DNA from: Chloroflexota bacterium
GTDB lineage: Bacteria; Chloroflexota; Anaerolineae; J102
DNA: 8,696 nucleotides
Reading direction: 5' to 3'
Assembly: GCA_003353825.1 (NCBI GenBank)
Contig: PIVW01000240.1
Coordinates: 1 to 8,696, forward strand
In this document: in pieces, positions 1-6,136 of the stretch
Layout of the letters: every line of letters starts with the position of its first letter
How positions within the stretch are numbered: the stretch's first letter is position 1
Notes under the pieces: model-generated
What the model saw: the letters and a program-made list of their open reading frames with translations, nothing else
Told to the model about the DNA's origin: nothing
Databases searched by the model: none
Position numbers and translations under genes: made by a program

Positions 1-700
1 CGGTGGTGTCATACGCCAGGATACGCCCGTTTTGCATCACGGCGATATCGTCGGCGACCATTGCGATGGTCGAAATATCGTGCGAAATGAACATATAGGC
101 AACACCCAGGCGCTCCTGCAAATCGCGTAATAACTCAAGAATCGCCTTGGCGACAATGGTATCCAGCGCCGAGGTGATTTCATCGGCTATAAGCAACGAG
201 GGATTTTGTAGTGTTGAGATCACCATCACCATTCGCTGCTTCATACCACCCGACAGCTCGAGAGGATAGAGGTCGAGCACATCGTGTGAAAGCGCAACCA
301 GGTCAAGCCTCCGTTTTAATTCTGGAAAGATTTCGTCATAGCTCCCACCCCTCGCCTCGATCAGTTCGCCGATCATTTTGCCGATCTTGCGGGTGGGATT
401 CATGGCGCTCATCGCATACTGGGGGATGATGGACACCTCGTTAAAGCGGAAGGGGATCATCGCCTTCATGTTGGCGATAGGAAGCGTCTCACCATCTAGT
501 GTTACAGTCCCTGCCACAAATTTCATAGGTTCAGTCAGAATGATCAGGCTTCTGCTAAGGGTAGATTTGCCACAGCCCGATTCACCTGCCAGGCCCATGA
601 TCTCGCCGTTGGCGATGCTGAATGAGGCGTCTTCTAACGCCTGAACATCCCCCTTCAGCGTTTGATAATAAACGGTAAGGTTTTCGACTTGTAGGCTCAA
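1..700 (-). CDS. Oligopeptide/oligosaccharide ABC transporter ATP-binding protein (DppD/OppD type), C-terminus cut by window edge
   Basis: This is the cytoplasmic ATPase that powers the importer encoded just upstream. The visible 233 residues carry the full nucleotide-binding core: Walker A GESGCGKST (39-47), Q-loop Gln94 in IIPQYAMSAMNP, signature LSGGMKQR (149-156), Walker B LLIADE with catalytic Glu174, D-loop SALD, and H-loop His207 in ISHD. The MNPTRKIG stretch after the Q-loop is typical of DppD/OppD. The start is a TTG at 700, chosen because MSLQVENLTVYY is a standard family N-terminus and a GGGAG lies 10 nt upstream. It begins 4 nt after the preceding permease stop, so the two are probably coupled. 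Walker B reads ADEITSALD where most relatives have ADEPTSALD. The missing C-terminal part would include the family's OppD/F extension. A partner DppF-type ATPase may follow outside the window. The family is clear; the substrate is inferred from the neighbours. Confidence 0.95.
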   Translation of the reverse strand, partial: MSLQVENLTVYYQTLKGDVQALEDASFSIANGEIMGLAGESGCGKSTLSRSLIILTEPMKFVAGTVTLDGETLPIANMKAMIPFRFNEVSIIPQYAMSAMNPTRKIGKMIGELIEARGGSYDEIFPELKRRLDLVALSHDVLDLYPLELSGGMKQRMVMVISTLQNPSLLIADEITSALDTIVAKAILELLRDLQERLGVAYMFISHDISTIAMVADDIAVMQNGRILAYDTT

Positions 701-704
701 TCTC

Positions 705-1571
705 TTACATCTCCCTTAGCTTGGGGTTGAAGACTTCGTCCAGTCCCACATTCATGATGTACATTGCCCCGACGAGAACCATGATGGCAAGACCAGGTGG
801 GATAAACCACCACCACATACCCAGCAGCAGGGCGCTCCAGAGCAGCGCATTGTTCATCATCAAGCCCAGGGAAACGACATTCGTGGGACCAAGGCCGATG
901 AAATCGAGCGTAGCCGCAGTGAGGATGGCGCCGCCAAAGAGGAGGATGAAGGTCATTACCAGATACGACATCATGTTGGGGGCAATCTCTTTGAAGATTA
1001 TTTGGCGATCTTTCATGCCGCTGAGCTTGGCCAGATCGACGAACTCGCGCGAACGCAAAGAAAATGTTTGCGAGCGGATGGCTCTTGCCGCCCAGGGCCA
1101 GGTAAAGAGGCCGATAAAGATCGCTTCAACCATAATGCCGCGCACCTCCAGGTAGGCGGCAATGATCAGCAGCACGGCCAAAGAGGGGATGACAATGACC
1201 ACATTGGTCACCATATTTAGCACTTCATCGGTCATCCCACCCTTATATCCGGCCACGAAACCGACGATCATGCCGATAATCAGGGCGATGCCGCCGCCCA
1301 AGATCCCAACCAGGAAGGTCATGCCCAACCCTTCCACGAACTGGGTATAAACATCCTGACCAAAGGTCGTGGTCCCGAACCAGAACTCGGCCGAAGGTGG
1401 CTGGCTGCTCGGTCCGGCGTATTCATTGGGATCGTAGTCGGTCAACATGGGGCCGAAGATGGCCAGGGCGACGAAAAAAAGGACGATGACCAAGCCAACG
1501 CGCAGCTTGGTGTTGCGCAAGGCAAAATAGAGTATCTCATTTCTTTCTTTAATCTTTTCCATCATGGTCAT
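705..1571 (-). CDS. ABC transporter inner-membrane permease, DppC/OppC type
   Basis: This is one of the two membrane subunits that form the translocation channel. It has 288 residues, the usual DppC length. Hydrophobic segments lie near residues 24-43, 86-109, 118-140, 147-165, 202-224 and 243-275, giving six membrane spans. The extracytoplasmic segment after span 1 contains FGTTTFGQDVYTQFVEG (65-81), the DppC counterpart of GTDxxGRDVxSR. The EAA loop that docks on the ATPase is at about 176-199 (EFVDLAKLSGMKDRQ, then IAPN). The C-terminus FNPKLREM matches the family's DPRLR-like ending. The ATG at 1571 overlaps the TGA of the preceding permease by 4 bp (ATGA), a sign of translational coupling. 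Met3 and Met4 are possible alternative starts. The family is clear; specificity cannot be read from the permease. Confidence 0.95.
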   Translation of the reverse strand: MTMMEKIKERNEILYFALRNTKLRVGLVIVLFFVALAIFGPMLTDYDPNEYAGPSSQPPSAEFWFGTTTFGQDVYTQFVEGLGMTFLVGILGGGIALIIGMIVGFVAGYKGGMTDEVLNMVTNVVIVIPSLAVLLIIAAYLEVRGIMVEAIFIGLFTWPWAARAIRSQTFSLRSREFVDLAKLSGMKDRQIIFKEIAPNMMSYLVMTFILLFGGAILTAATLDFIGLGPTNVVSLGLMMNNALLWSALLLGMWWWFIPPGLAIMVLVGAMYIMNVGLDEVFNPKLREM

Positions 1572-2554
1572 TCACCGGTCATCCCTTTGCGCGTGCGTGG
1601 ATCGACGAGCACGTATGCGATGTCGATAATGAAATTGGCCAGCAGCACGCCGACGATGATGAAGAGGAATGCGCCCTGCATCAGGAAATAATCCTGGTTC
1701 TGCAGCCCTTGCAGCAGCAAGTAGCCAAGTCCGGGGTACGAAAAGACTATCTCTGTGGCCAGCGCTCCGGCGACGATGACACCCAAGGCCAGGGCCAGCC
1801 CCGTGAGTTGTGGCAGGATGCCGTTGCGGAAAGCGTATTTGCGGATCAGGCTCTGCGGCGCCCCGAGCGATTCCAGGTAGTGAGCGTAATCCGTTTCCAG
1901 TTCATAAATGATCATATTGCGCATGCCGATCGCCCAGCCGCCAAACATAACGATAAAGAGGGATAAGAAGGGTAAAAGCCAATGTTTAAAGAGGCTGCCC
2001 ACGAATACAAGTGATAGATGAGGGCGCATTTGGAAGCTGTATGCGCCGGAGATAGGCAAGATGTCAAAAATAATGCCGAAAGTCCATGCCAATAGAAGAC
2101 CCAGCCACATATAGGGCGTTGCTGTCAGCAGATAGCCGATGGGCAGGGCGGTGTTATCAAGGTGCTTGTTACGGGCGGCATAGGCGCCAAACCAATTGCC
2201 GGCAAACCAGCTCAGTAGGATCGCCGGAATCAGTAGAAATAAACTATAAGGAACGGCATCCCTGATGGCATCTTTGACGGGCATGGGAAATAAAAAGACG
2301 CTTATACCGAGATCGCCCTGAAATAGGGCCATCCAGAAGTTGATGTACTGCTGCCAGAGGGGCACATCAAGGCCAAAGGACTCCATGTAATAGCCGCGCA
2401 TCAACTCTGTAGCCTCGGCATTGAGCATGGCCCTTCCAATTAAAGTCTGTACCGGATTGCCTGGCATAAAGCGTGGGATCATCCAGTCGATAGACACCGC
2501 TACAAAAAAAGTGAGGATATATAGAATTAATTTTCTACTGAAGTAGTGTCGCAC
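1568..2554 (-). CDS. ABC transporter inner-membrane permease, DppB/OppB type
   Basis: This is the second channel subunit of the importer, 328 residues. The N-terminus has one span followed by IPRFMPGNPV (26-35), the DppB-type motif close to PGDP. Further spans lie near 103-125, 139-161, 190-211, 250-268 and 293-315. The EAA loop is at about 222-248 (DYAHYLESLGAP, then NGILP). EIVFSYPGLGYLLLQG (268-283) and the ending DIAYVLVDPRTR are strongly conserved family features. The start is a GTG at 2554 with an AAGGAGG Shine-Dalgarno only 4 nt away, an exceptionally strong site. It lies 249 bp downstream of the solute-binding protein gene, across a gap rich in inverted repeats, so its expression may differ from that gene's. 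It overlaps the next permease by 4 bp. Confidence 0.95.
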   Translation of the reverse strand: MRHYFSRKLILYILTFFVAVSIDWMIPRFMPGNPVQTLIGRAMLNAEATELMRGYYMESFGLDVPLWQQYINFWMALFQGDLGISVFLFPMPVKDAIRDAVPYSLFLLIPAILLSWFAGNWFGAYAARNKHLDNTALPIGYLLTATPYMWLGLLLAWTFGIIFDILPISGAYSFQMRPHLSLVFVGSLFKHWLLPFLSLFIVMFGGWAIGMRNMIIYELETDYAHYLESLGAPQSLIRKYAFRNGILPQLTGLALALGVIVAGALATEIVFSYPGLGYLLLQGLQNQDYFLMQGAFLFIIVGVLLANFIIDIAYVLVDPRTRKGMTGE

Positions 2555-2579
2555 GCTGCCTCCTTCTCGATCTTTTCAG

Positions 2580-2654
2580 ATATCACTGTAGCCGTTATAT
2601 TCCTGACGAAAGTCCTAATCGACAGGCTTCAGAGATTAGCGGCCACAGTGATAT
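2580..2654 (-). repeat. Long imperfect inverted repeat (stem-loop) between binding-protein and permease genes
   Basis: The arms are 2580-2597 and 2637-2654, 18 bp each, separated by 39 nt. The outer 10 bp (ATATCACTGT / ACAGTGATAT) are perfect. Overall 16 of 18 positions match, and in the minus-strand transcript one of the two differences becomes a G-U pair. It lies about 150 nt after the lipoprotein stop and 25 nt before the permease start. There is no U-run after it, so it is not a standard intrinsic terminator. A stem that protects the upstream lipoprotein mRNA from 3' decay is a reasonable inference; a short inserted element is the alternative. Confidence 0.7.
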
Positions 2655-2660
2655 GACTAG

Positions 2661-2739
2661 CTAGTGCATCATCTACATTTAAAATTCGGGTTTCTCAGCA
2701 GGGATATGATCCAAAATTTAAGGCTTGACGATGCACTAG
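2661..2739 (-). repeat. Second inverted repeat in the same gap, 10-bp perfect arms
   Basis: CTAGTGCATC (2661-2670) is the exact reverse complement of GATGCACTAG (2730-2739), with 59 nt between the arms. The left arm overlaps a separate perfect palindrome, ACTAGCTAGT (2656-2665), and a further palindrome GATGCATC occurs at 2787-2794. The repeat lies directly beside the 2580-2654 stem-loop, so most of the 249-bp gap can fold. Function is unknown. It may act with the neighbouring stem in mRNA stability or processing, or mark a small decayed insertion. Confidence 0.6.
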
Positions 2740-2803
2740 ATGAGAGAAAGAAAGCACCACCTCTCGTTCACAAATGGAGAAGAGGCGATGCATCCCAAAA
2801 ATT

Positions 2804-4657
2804 TTACTCAGTTGCAGCCGGCTGTAGCTCGGTGAGCGCCCACAAGAAGCCGTATTGAACCTGGTTGTTCCAGGTAATGGGGTAAATCTGTGACCCCTCA
2901 TCTGATGGATAGTTGGTCCAGGTGTTCGTATTGGCCTGGAACCAGGCGCCGTTGTACCAGAGCGGGAGGGCCGGCAGGTCGGTAAGCGTGATCTCCTGCA
3001 ATTGGGACATCACAGCCTGCATCGCCGCCTCGTCATCCTTTGGTGTCCTGTCCAGTTCATCGACCAGATCGAACGCAGCCTGGTTGTCGTAGCGGCCGAA
3101 GTTACCATTGGTCATCTGTTCCAGGATCGGATCCCTGTATAGCCAGCTGTAGTACGACCAGGGGGTGTTGCTCAAGCCGGAGCCGAAGTTGTTGATGGCC
3201 ATGTCATAGTCGCCGCCATAGAACGAATCCTGGTAGCCGCCAAAGTCGGGGAACTCAGGCTGCAGGTTGATACCCACCGCCTGTGCGCCGGCAGAAATGA
3301 CGTTGATCGATTCCATCCAGTCCGTCCATCCGAAAGGCACAATGACCTTCAACTCAATCGCCGAACCATCAGGCGCTTCCACAAAGCCGTCACCATCAGT
3401 ATCCGCGTAACCAGCGTTGGCCAGAATCTGCGCCGCATTCTCGGGATCGTAGCTGAAGCCATATTGGTCAACGAGTTCCTGATCGATCCACTTACTGAAG
3501 CCTTCACTGGGCAGCAAGCCGGTGGGGTTGGCAGCAGTGACAATGCCGCCATAAACTATGTCCACGATCTGGCTGACGTCAACAGCATAGGCTATTGCCT
3601 TTCTGAACTCGACGTCATCCATTGGCGCTTTCTCCAGGTTCATAAAGAGAACGGCCGTGTTCGCCGCCAGCATATAGGGGGATTCGGGGAAGTAGGTCTG
3701 GACCCCATAGCCGCCCTCGACAAGATTCTTTACACCGGGCAGGAAGTTGTTGCTCCAGTCGAGATCGCCCTGAAGCAGCATCCCGAGAGAGACGTTGTTA
3801 CTACGGTTCACCAAGTCAACGATCCGCTCGGGAGCGACTTCCCAACCCATCTGTTCGATGGCCCACCAGTCGGGGTTCTTGACCAAGACATGGCGATCCT
3901 GCCCGTGCGACTCGTACAGATAGGCGCCGGAACCGACAGGGTTCTCGTTTGCTCCGGCAGTGATCTCTTCCTCACTCATACCGCCAAAGATATGCGCCGG
4001 AACAATCCCGTGCTGTTCCAGAAGGCGTTCCCACTGGTGGTAGAGCACTTCGCTGAACTTGAAGTTGAGCGTGTAGTCGTCAACTTGCTCAATCTCAGCG
4101 AGGAAATCCCACAGTCCACTGAAAGGAAGGGCAACATAGTCTCTACCGAGTTCATATGTGAGCTTGAAATCGGCGGCAGTGATCGGCTCGCCGTCACTCC
4201 AGTTCATGCCCTGGCGGGCCTTCAATTGATAGGTCATTTCATCGAGCCACTCGCCACTCTCTGCAAGCCAGGGGATCATCTCGTCGGTCAGCGGATCGTA
4301 TAAAAAGGGTGGTTCGTAAATGAGCCCGAATGTCCCCGTAGCCATAGACCAGTTGGTAAGCGGGTTCCAATCCGAAGGCGGACCCCAGGACGTGCCGGTG
4401 GTATACAAGGTCTCGCTGCGCTCGTAGGTGACAGGCTCAGGCGCAGCTTCGGCCGCAGGTTCGGGTGTGGCTGTCACAACAACTTCTTTAAAGACCTCCA
4501 CCACTTGGGGGGTGCCTTCGACAATGACGGTCTCCACCACAACCTGGGTGACGACCACTTCTTTCTCGACCAATTGCGGTGCGGACGCGGCACAACCAAC
4601 GGCTACGGCCATAAGCAGAATCAGCGCAAGTGCTGTGAATAGGGTAAAGCGTTTCAT
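2804..4657 (-). CDS. Lipoprotein solute-binding protein, ABC transporter family 5 (SBP_bac_5)
   Basis: This is the extracytoplasmic receptor that captures substrate for the permeases downstream. It has 617 residues from the ATG at 4657, chosen because GGAGG lies 6 nt upstream and the protein then starts with a lipoprotein signal peptide: KR, a hydrophobic core, and lipobox AVGC with Cys22. Residues 23-75 form a low-complexity Val/Glu-rich tether ending in TATPEPAAEAAPEP, typical of Chloroflexota lipoproteins. The binding domain follows, with WGPPSDWNPL at 91-100 and the family motif WSDGEPITAADF at 153-164. The family is annotated for peptides, but many members bind oligosaccharides. The GH130 enzyme and LacI regulators upstream make a beta-mannoside or related oligosaccharide the better guess here. 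The open frame extends 59 codons further upstream, but that part lacks a signal peptide and a Shine-Dalgarno. Confidence 0.93.
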   Translation of the reverse strand: MKRFTLFTALALILLMAVAVGCAASAPQLVEKEVVVTQVVVETVIVEGTPQVVEVFKEVVVTATPEPAAEAAPEPVTYERSETLYTTGTSWGPPSDWNPLTNWSMATGTFGLIYEPPFLYDPLTDEMIPWLAESGEWLDEMTYQLKARQGMNWSDGEPITAADFKLTYELGRDYVALPFSGLWDFLAEIEQVDDYTLNFKFSEVLYHQWERLLEQHGIVPAHIFGGMSEEEITAGANENPVGSGAYLYESHGQDRHVLVKNPDWWAIEQMGWEVAPERIVDLVNRSNNVSLGMLLQGDLDWSNNFLPGVKNLVEGGYGVQTYFPESPYMLAANTAVLFMNLEKAPMDDVEFRKAIAYAVDVSQIVDIVYGGIVTAANPTGLLPSEGFSKWIDQELVDQYGFSYDPENAAQILANAGYADTDGDGFVEAPDGSAIELKVIVPFGWTDWMESINVISAGAQAVGINLQPEFPDFGGYQDSFYGGDYDMAINNFGSGLSNTPWSYYSWLYRDPILEQMTNGNFGRYDNQAAFDLVDELDRTPKDDEAAMQAVMSQLQEITLTDLPALPLWYNGAWFQANTNTWTNYPSDEGSQIYPITWNNQVQYGFLWALTELQPAATE

Positions 4658-4752
4658 CGTAATCCTCCGAAACGAGTTGGAGCGTTGAGTGGTGTCATGG
4701 CGTGGCCATTGATTGACCAGCAATGACAATTTGGGATGAATGGTTGCCTGGT

Positions 4753-4776
4753 TCAGTCCATACGGTTCTCCTCCTA
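4753..4776 (-). other. Strong Shine-Dalgarno followed by a two-codon ORF (ATG GAC TGA)
   Basis: On the minus strand, AGGAGG (4775-4770) is followed after 8 nt by ATG (4761-4759), then GAC and TGA (4755-4753). The signal is one of the best ribosome-binding sites in the window, yet it leads only to Met-Asp-stop, about 95 nt before the real start of the solute-binding protein. It could be a leader minigene that loads or stalls ribosomes, or the relic of a gene whose body was lost between GH130 and the lipoprotein gene. I cannot separate these from sequence alone. Confidence 0.5.
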
Positions 4777-4795
4777 GAGTTTCGAGTTGGATTTT

Positions 4796-4875
4796 AGCGA
4801 ATTCCAAGTAGTAACGATCCAGCGATTTGTGCATTTGAGGAATTCGCTTGAGGCTTCTTCAGGTTGAACTGGATC
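4796..4875 (-). repeat. Two interleaved inverted repeats (possible pseudoknot or alternative hairpins) between GH130 and the binding-protein gene
   Basis: The first pair is AGCGAATTCC (4796-4805) with GGAATTCGCT (4839-4848), a perfect 10-bp match. The second pair is GATCCAG (4816-4822) with CTGGATC (4869-4875), a perfect 7-bp match. The order is A-B-A'-B', so B lies inside the loop of A and pairs outside it. In RNA this is the topology of an H-type pseudoknot or of two partly competing folds. It begins one base after the GH130 stop codon (TAA, immediately followed by TGA) and ends about 20 nt before the strong Shine-Dalgarno at 4770-4775. No U-run follows. Confidence 0.55.
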
Positions 4876-4876
4876 A

Positions 4877-5887
4877 TTACTTTGCTGAAAAAGCCTTAAT
4901 GAAGTCGACGATGTCGTTTACATAAGCAAAGGCCAGACAGACCACCGTGTCGGCGCCGCCGTAGTAAATGGCCATGCGCCCGGTATCGCCGTCGACCAAA
5001 GCTGCACAGGGAAAGGCGACATTTGGTACGTCACCGGTGCGTTCATAAGGAGCTTGCGGAGCCAAAAGATAGGGTTCCCCCCGGTAGCGCACTTGCCAGG
5101 CCTTGTCCAGATCGAGTAGCGCAGCCCCGAAACTGTAAACAAAGCCGTTGCACGAGGTTAGGACACCATGATAGATCAGAAGCCAGCCTTCGCTGGTCTC
5201 GATAGGAATGGGTCCTGCTCCGATCTTCGTACTCTGCCAACCCTCGCTGGCCCCCATTACAAAGCGGTGGTGACCCCAATGTGTCATGTCGGGGCTTTCG
5301 CTGTAATAGATATCGCCAAAAGGTGTGTGACCATTATCGCTGGGCCGGTTAAGCATGGCGTATTTTTCGTTGATTCTGCGGGGGAATAACACACCGTTGC
5401 GATTGAAGGGCAGATAGGCGTTTTCGAGTTGGTAATAGGTTTTGAAATCGTAGGTGTAGCCTACGCCGATGGTGGGGCCATAATAGCCGTTGCACCAGGT
5501 TACATAATATCGATCCTCTATCCAGCACACTCTGGGATCGTAGGCATACTCGAAATTCGCAATCTCCTGGACACCTTCGTCAGACGGCACAAACTGGATG
5601 CGATCATTATCGATCTCCCAGTTTAGACCGTCGTCACTGCGCCCACTGTGGATTTGCATTTGCCGGGTCTTACTGTCGCAACGGAATACGCCGGCAAAAC
5701 CAGTGCCGTGTGGTACCACAGCGCTATTGAAAATGCTGTTCGAACTGGGTATATGATCATGATGGATGATGGGGTTGGCGCTATAGCGCCAAATGACATC
5801 ACTACATCCATCAGGACGTTCTTCCCAGGGGATACCGGGGATCGACGGACTGGAGACGATTTCAACTTTTTTCGACCTAGAATGCAT
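4877..5887 (-). CDS. Glycoside hydrolase family 130 protein (beta-mannoside phosphorylase or hydrolase)
   Basis: GH130 enzymes act on beta-mannosidic linkages. Most characterised members are phosphorylases that release alpha-mannose 1-phosphate, and a minority are hydrolases. This 336-residue protein shows the family's five-bladed propeller motifs: [18 protein letters not shown] (55-72), [16 protein letters not shown] (116-131) with Asp117 of DPR as the expected general acid, [10 protein letters not shown] (163-172), [20 protein letters not shown] (181-200), [11 protein letters not shown] (219-229) and IYHGV (238-242). There is no signal peptide, so it acts in the cytoplasm on imported sugar. 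The start is the ATG at 5887, with GGAG 6 nt upstream; a TTG 12 nt further upstream would place that GGAG inside the gene. It sits between the LacI genes and the importer genes. I cannot assign the subfamily or the exact substrate (mannosyl-glucose, beta-1,4- or beta-1,2-mannooligosaccharide), nor decide phosphorolysis versus hydrolysis by eye. Confidence 0.92.
   Translation of the reverse strand: MHSRSKKVEIVSSPSIPGIPWEERPDGCSDVIWRYSANPIIHHDHIPSSNSIFNSAVVPHGTGFAGVFRCDSKTRQMQIHSGRSDDGLNWEIDNDRIQFVPSDEGVQEIANFEYAYDPRVCWIEDRYYVTWCNGYYGPTIGVGYTYDFKTYYQLENAYLPFNRNGVLFPRRINEKYAMLNRPSDNGHTPFGDIYYSESPDMTHWGHHRFVMGASEGWQSTKIGAGPIPIETSEGWLLIYHGVLTSCNGFVYSFGAALLDLDKAWQVRYRGEPYLLAPQAPYERTGDVPNVAFPCAALVDGDTGRMAIYYGGADTVVCLAFAYVNDIVDFIKAFSAK
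5775..5792. repeat. Perfect 18-bp palindrome inside the GH130 coding region
   Basis: TTGGCGCTATAGCGCCAA is its own exact reverse complement. It lies about 95-112 nt inside the GH130 gene, over the codons for WRYSA, a conserved stretch of the enzyme, so coding constraint explains part of it. The centre is TATA rather than the CG common in LacI operators. It may be an intragenic operator or roadblock, or chance. Confidence 0.45.
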
Positions 5888-6036
5888 TTCAAACTCCAAA
5901 GTCGTTTCTGCTCGTGAGCTGCTTTTGCTCGCACTTTCTCAAACACACCCGCTCGCCAATAATGCACATTCGCTCATACAGAGATGCGCTTCTAGTGCAC
6001 TTTGCTCAAGTGTGTCCAGGTATTGGGCCTAGCGCT

Positions 6037-6073
6037 GGAGATACTGCGTTCCGCCAAGATTACCGGTATCTCC
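6037..6073 (-). repeat. Inverted repeat upstream of GH130 (GGAGATAC / GTATCTCC)
   Basis: GGAGATAC (6037-6044) and GTATCTCC (6066-6073) are exact reverse complements, 21 nt apart. The right arm also belongs to a smaller hairpin, ACCGG-TATCT-CCGGT (6062-6076). An AGCGCT palindrome adjoins the left arm (6031-6036). The structure lies in the 249-bp gap between the broken LacI gene and GH130. It has no U-run on either side, so I read it as a possible regulatory or processing element for the GH130 transcript rather than a terminator. The rest of this gap shows no clear promoter. Confidence 0.45.
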
Positions 6074-6136
6074 GGTGCCCTTTTGAAGGTTACTTCGGTT
6101 AAGAAAGAGTTAATTGCTGCAATGGGTCACAGATAC

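Noticed and set aside
2580..2739. CRISPR array or insertion sequence in the lipoprotein-permease gap
   Set aside because: There are no regularly spaced direct repeats, no transposase and no visible target-site duplication; only inverted repeats are present.
3464..4303. 279-codon plus-strand reading frame
   Set aside because: It is antisense to the well-supported binding-protein gene, with no family resemblance; it is an effect of codon bias on the opposite strand.
4658..4834. N-terminal extension of the binding protein by 59 codons
   Set aside because: It has no Shine-Dalgarno at its ATG, would bury the lipoprotein signal peptide, and runs through the leader repeats. The ATG at 4657 has GGAGG at ideal spacing.
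5888..5899. TTG start four codons upstream of the chosen GH130 start
   Set aside because: The GGAG at 5897-5894 is correctly spaced for the ATG at 5887 and would lie inside the longer form.
5985..6025. Sigma-70 promoter for GH130 using TGGACA on the minus strand
   Set aside because: The -35 candidate is acceptable, but the best -10 at proper spacing matches only three of six bases.
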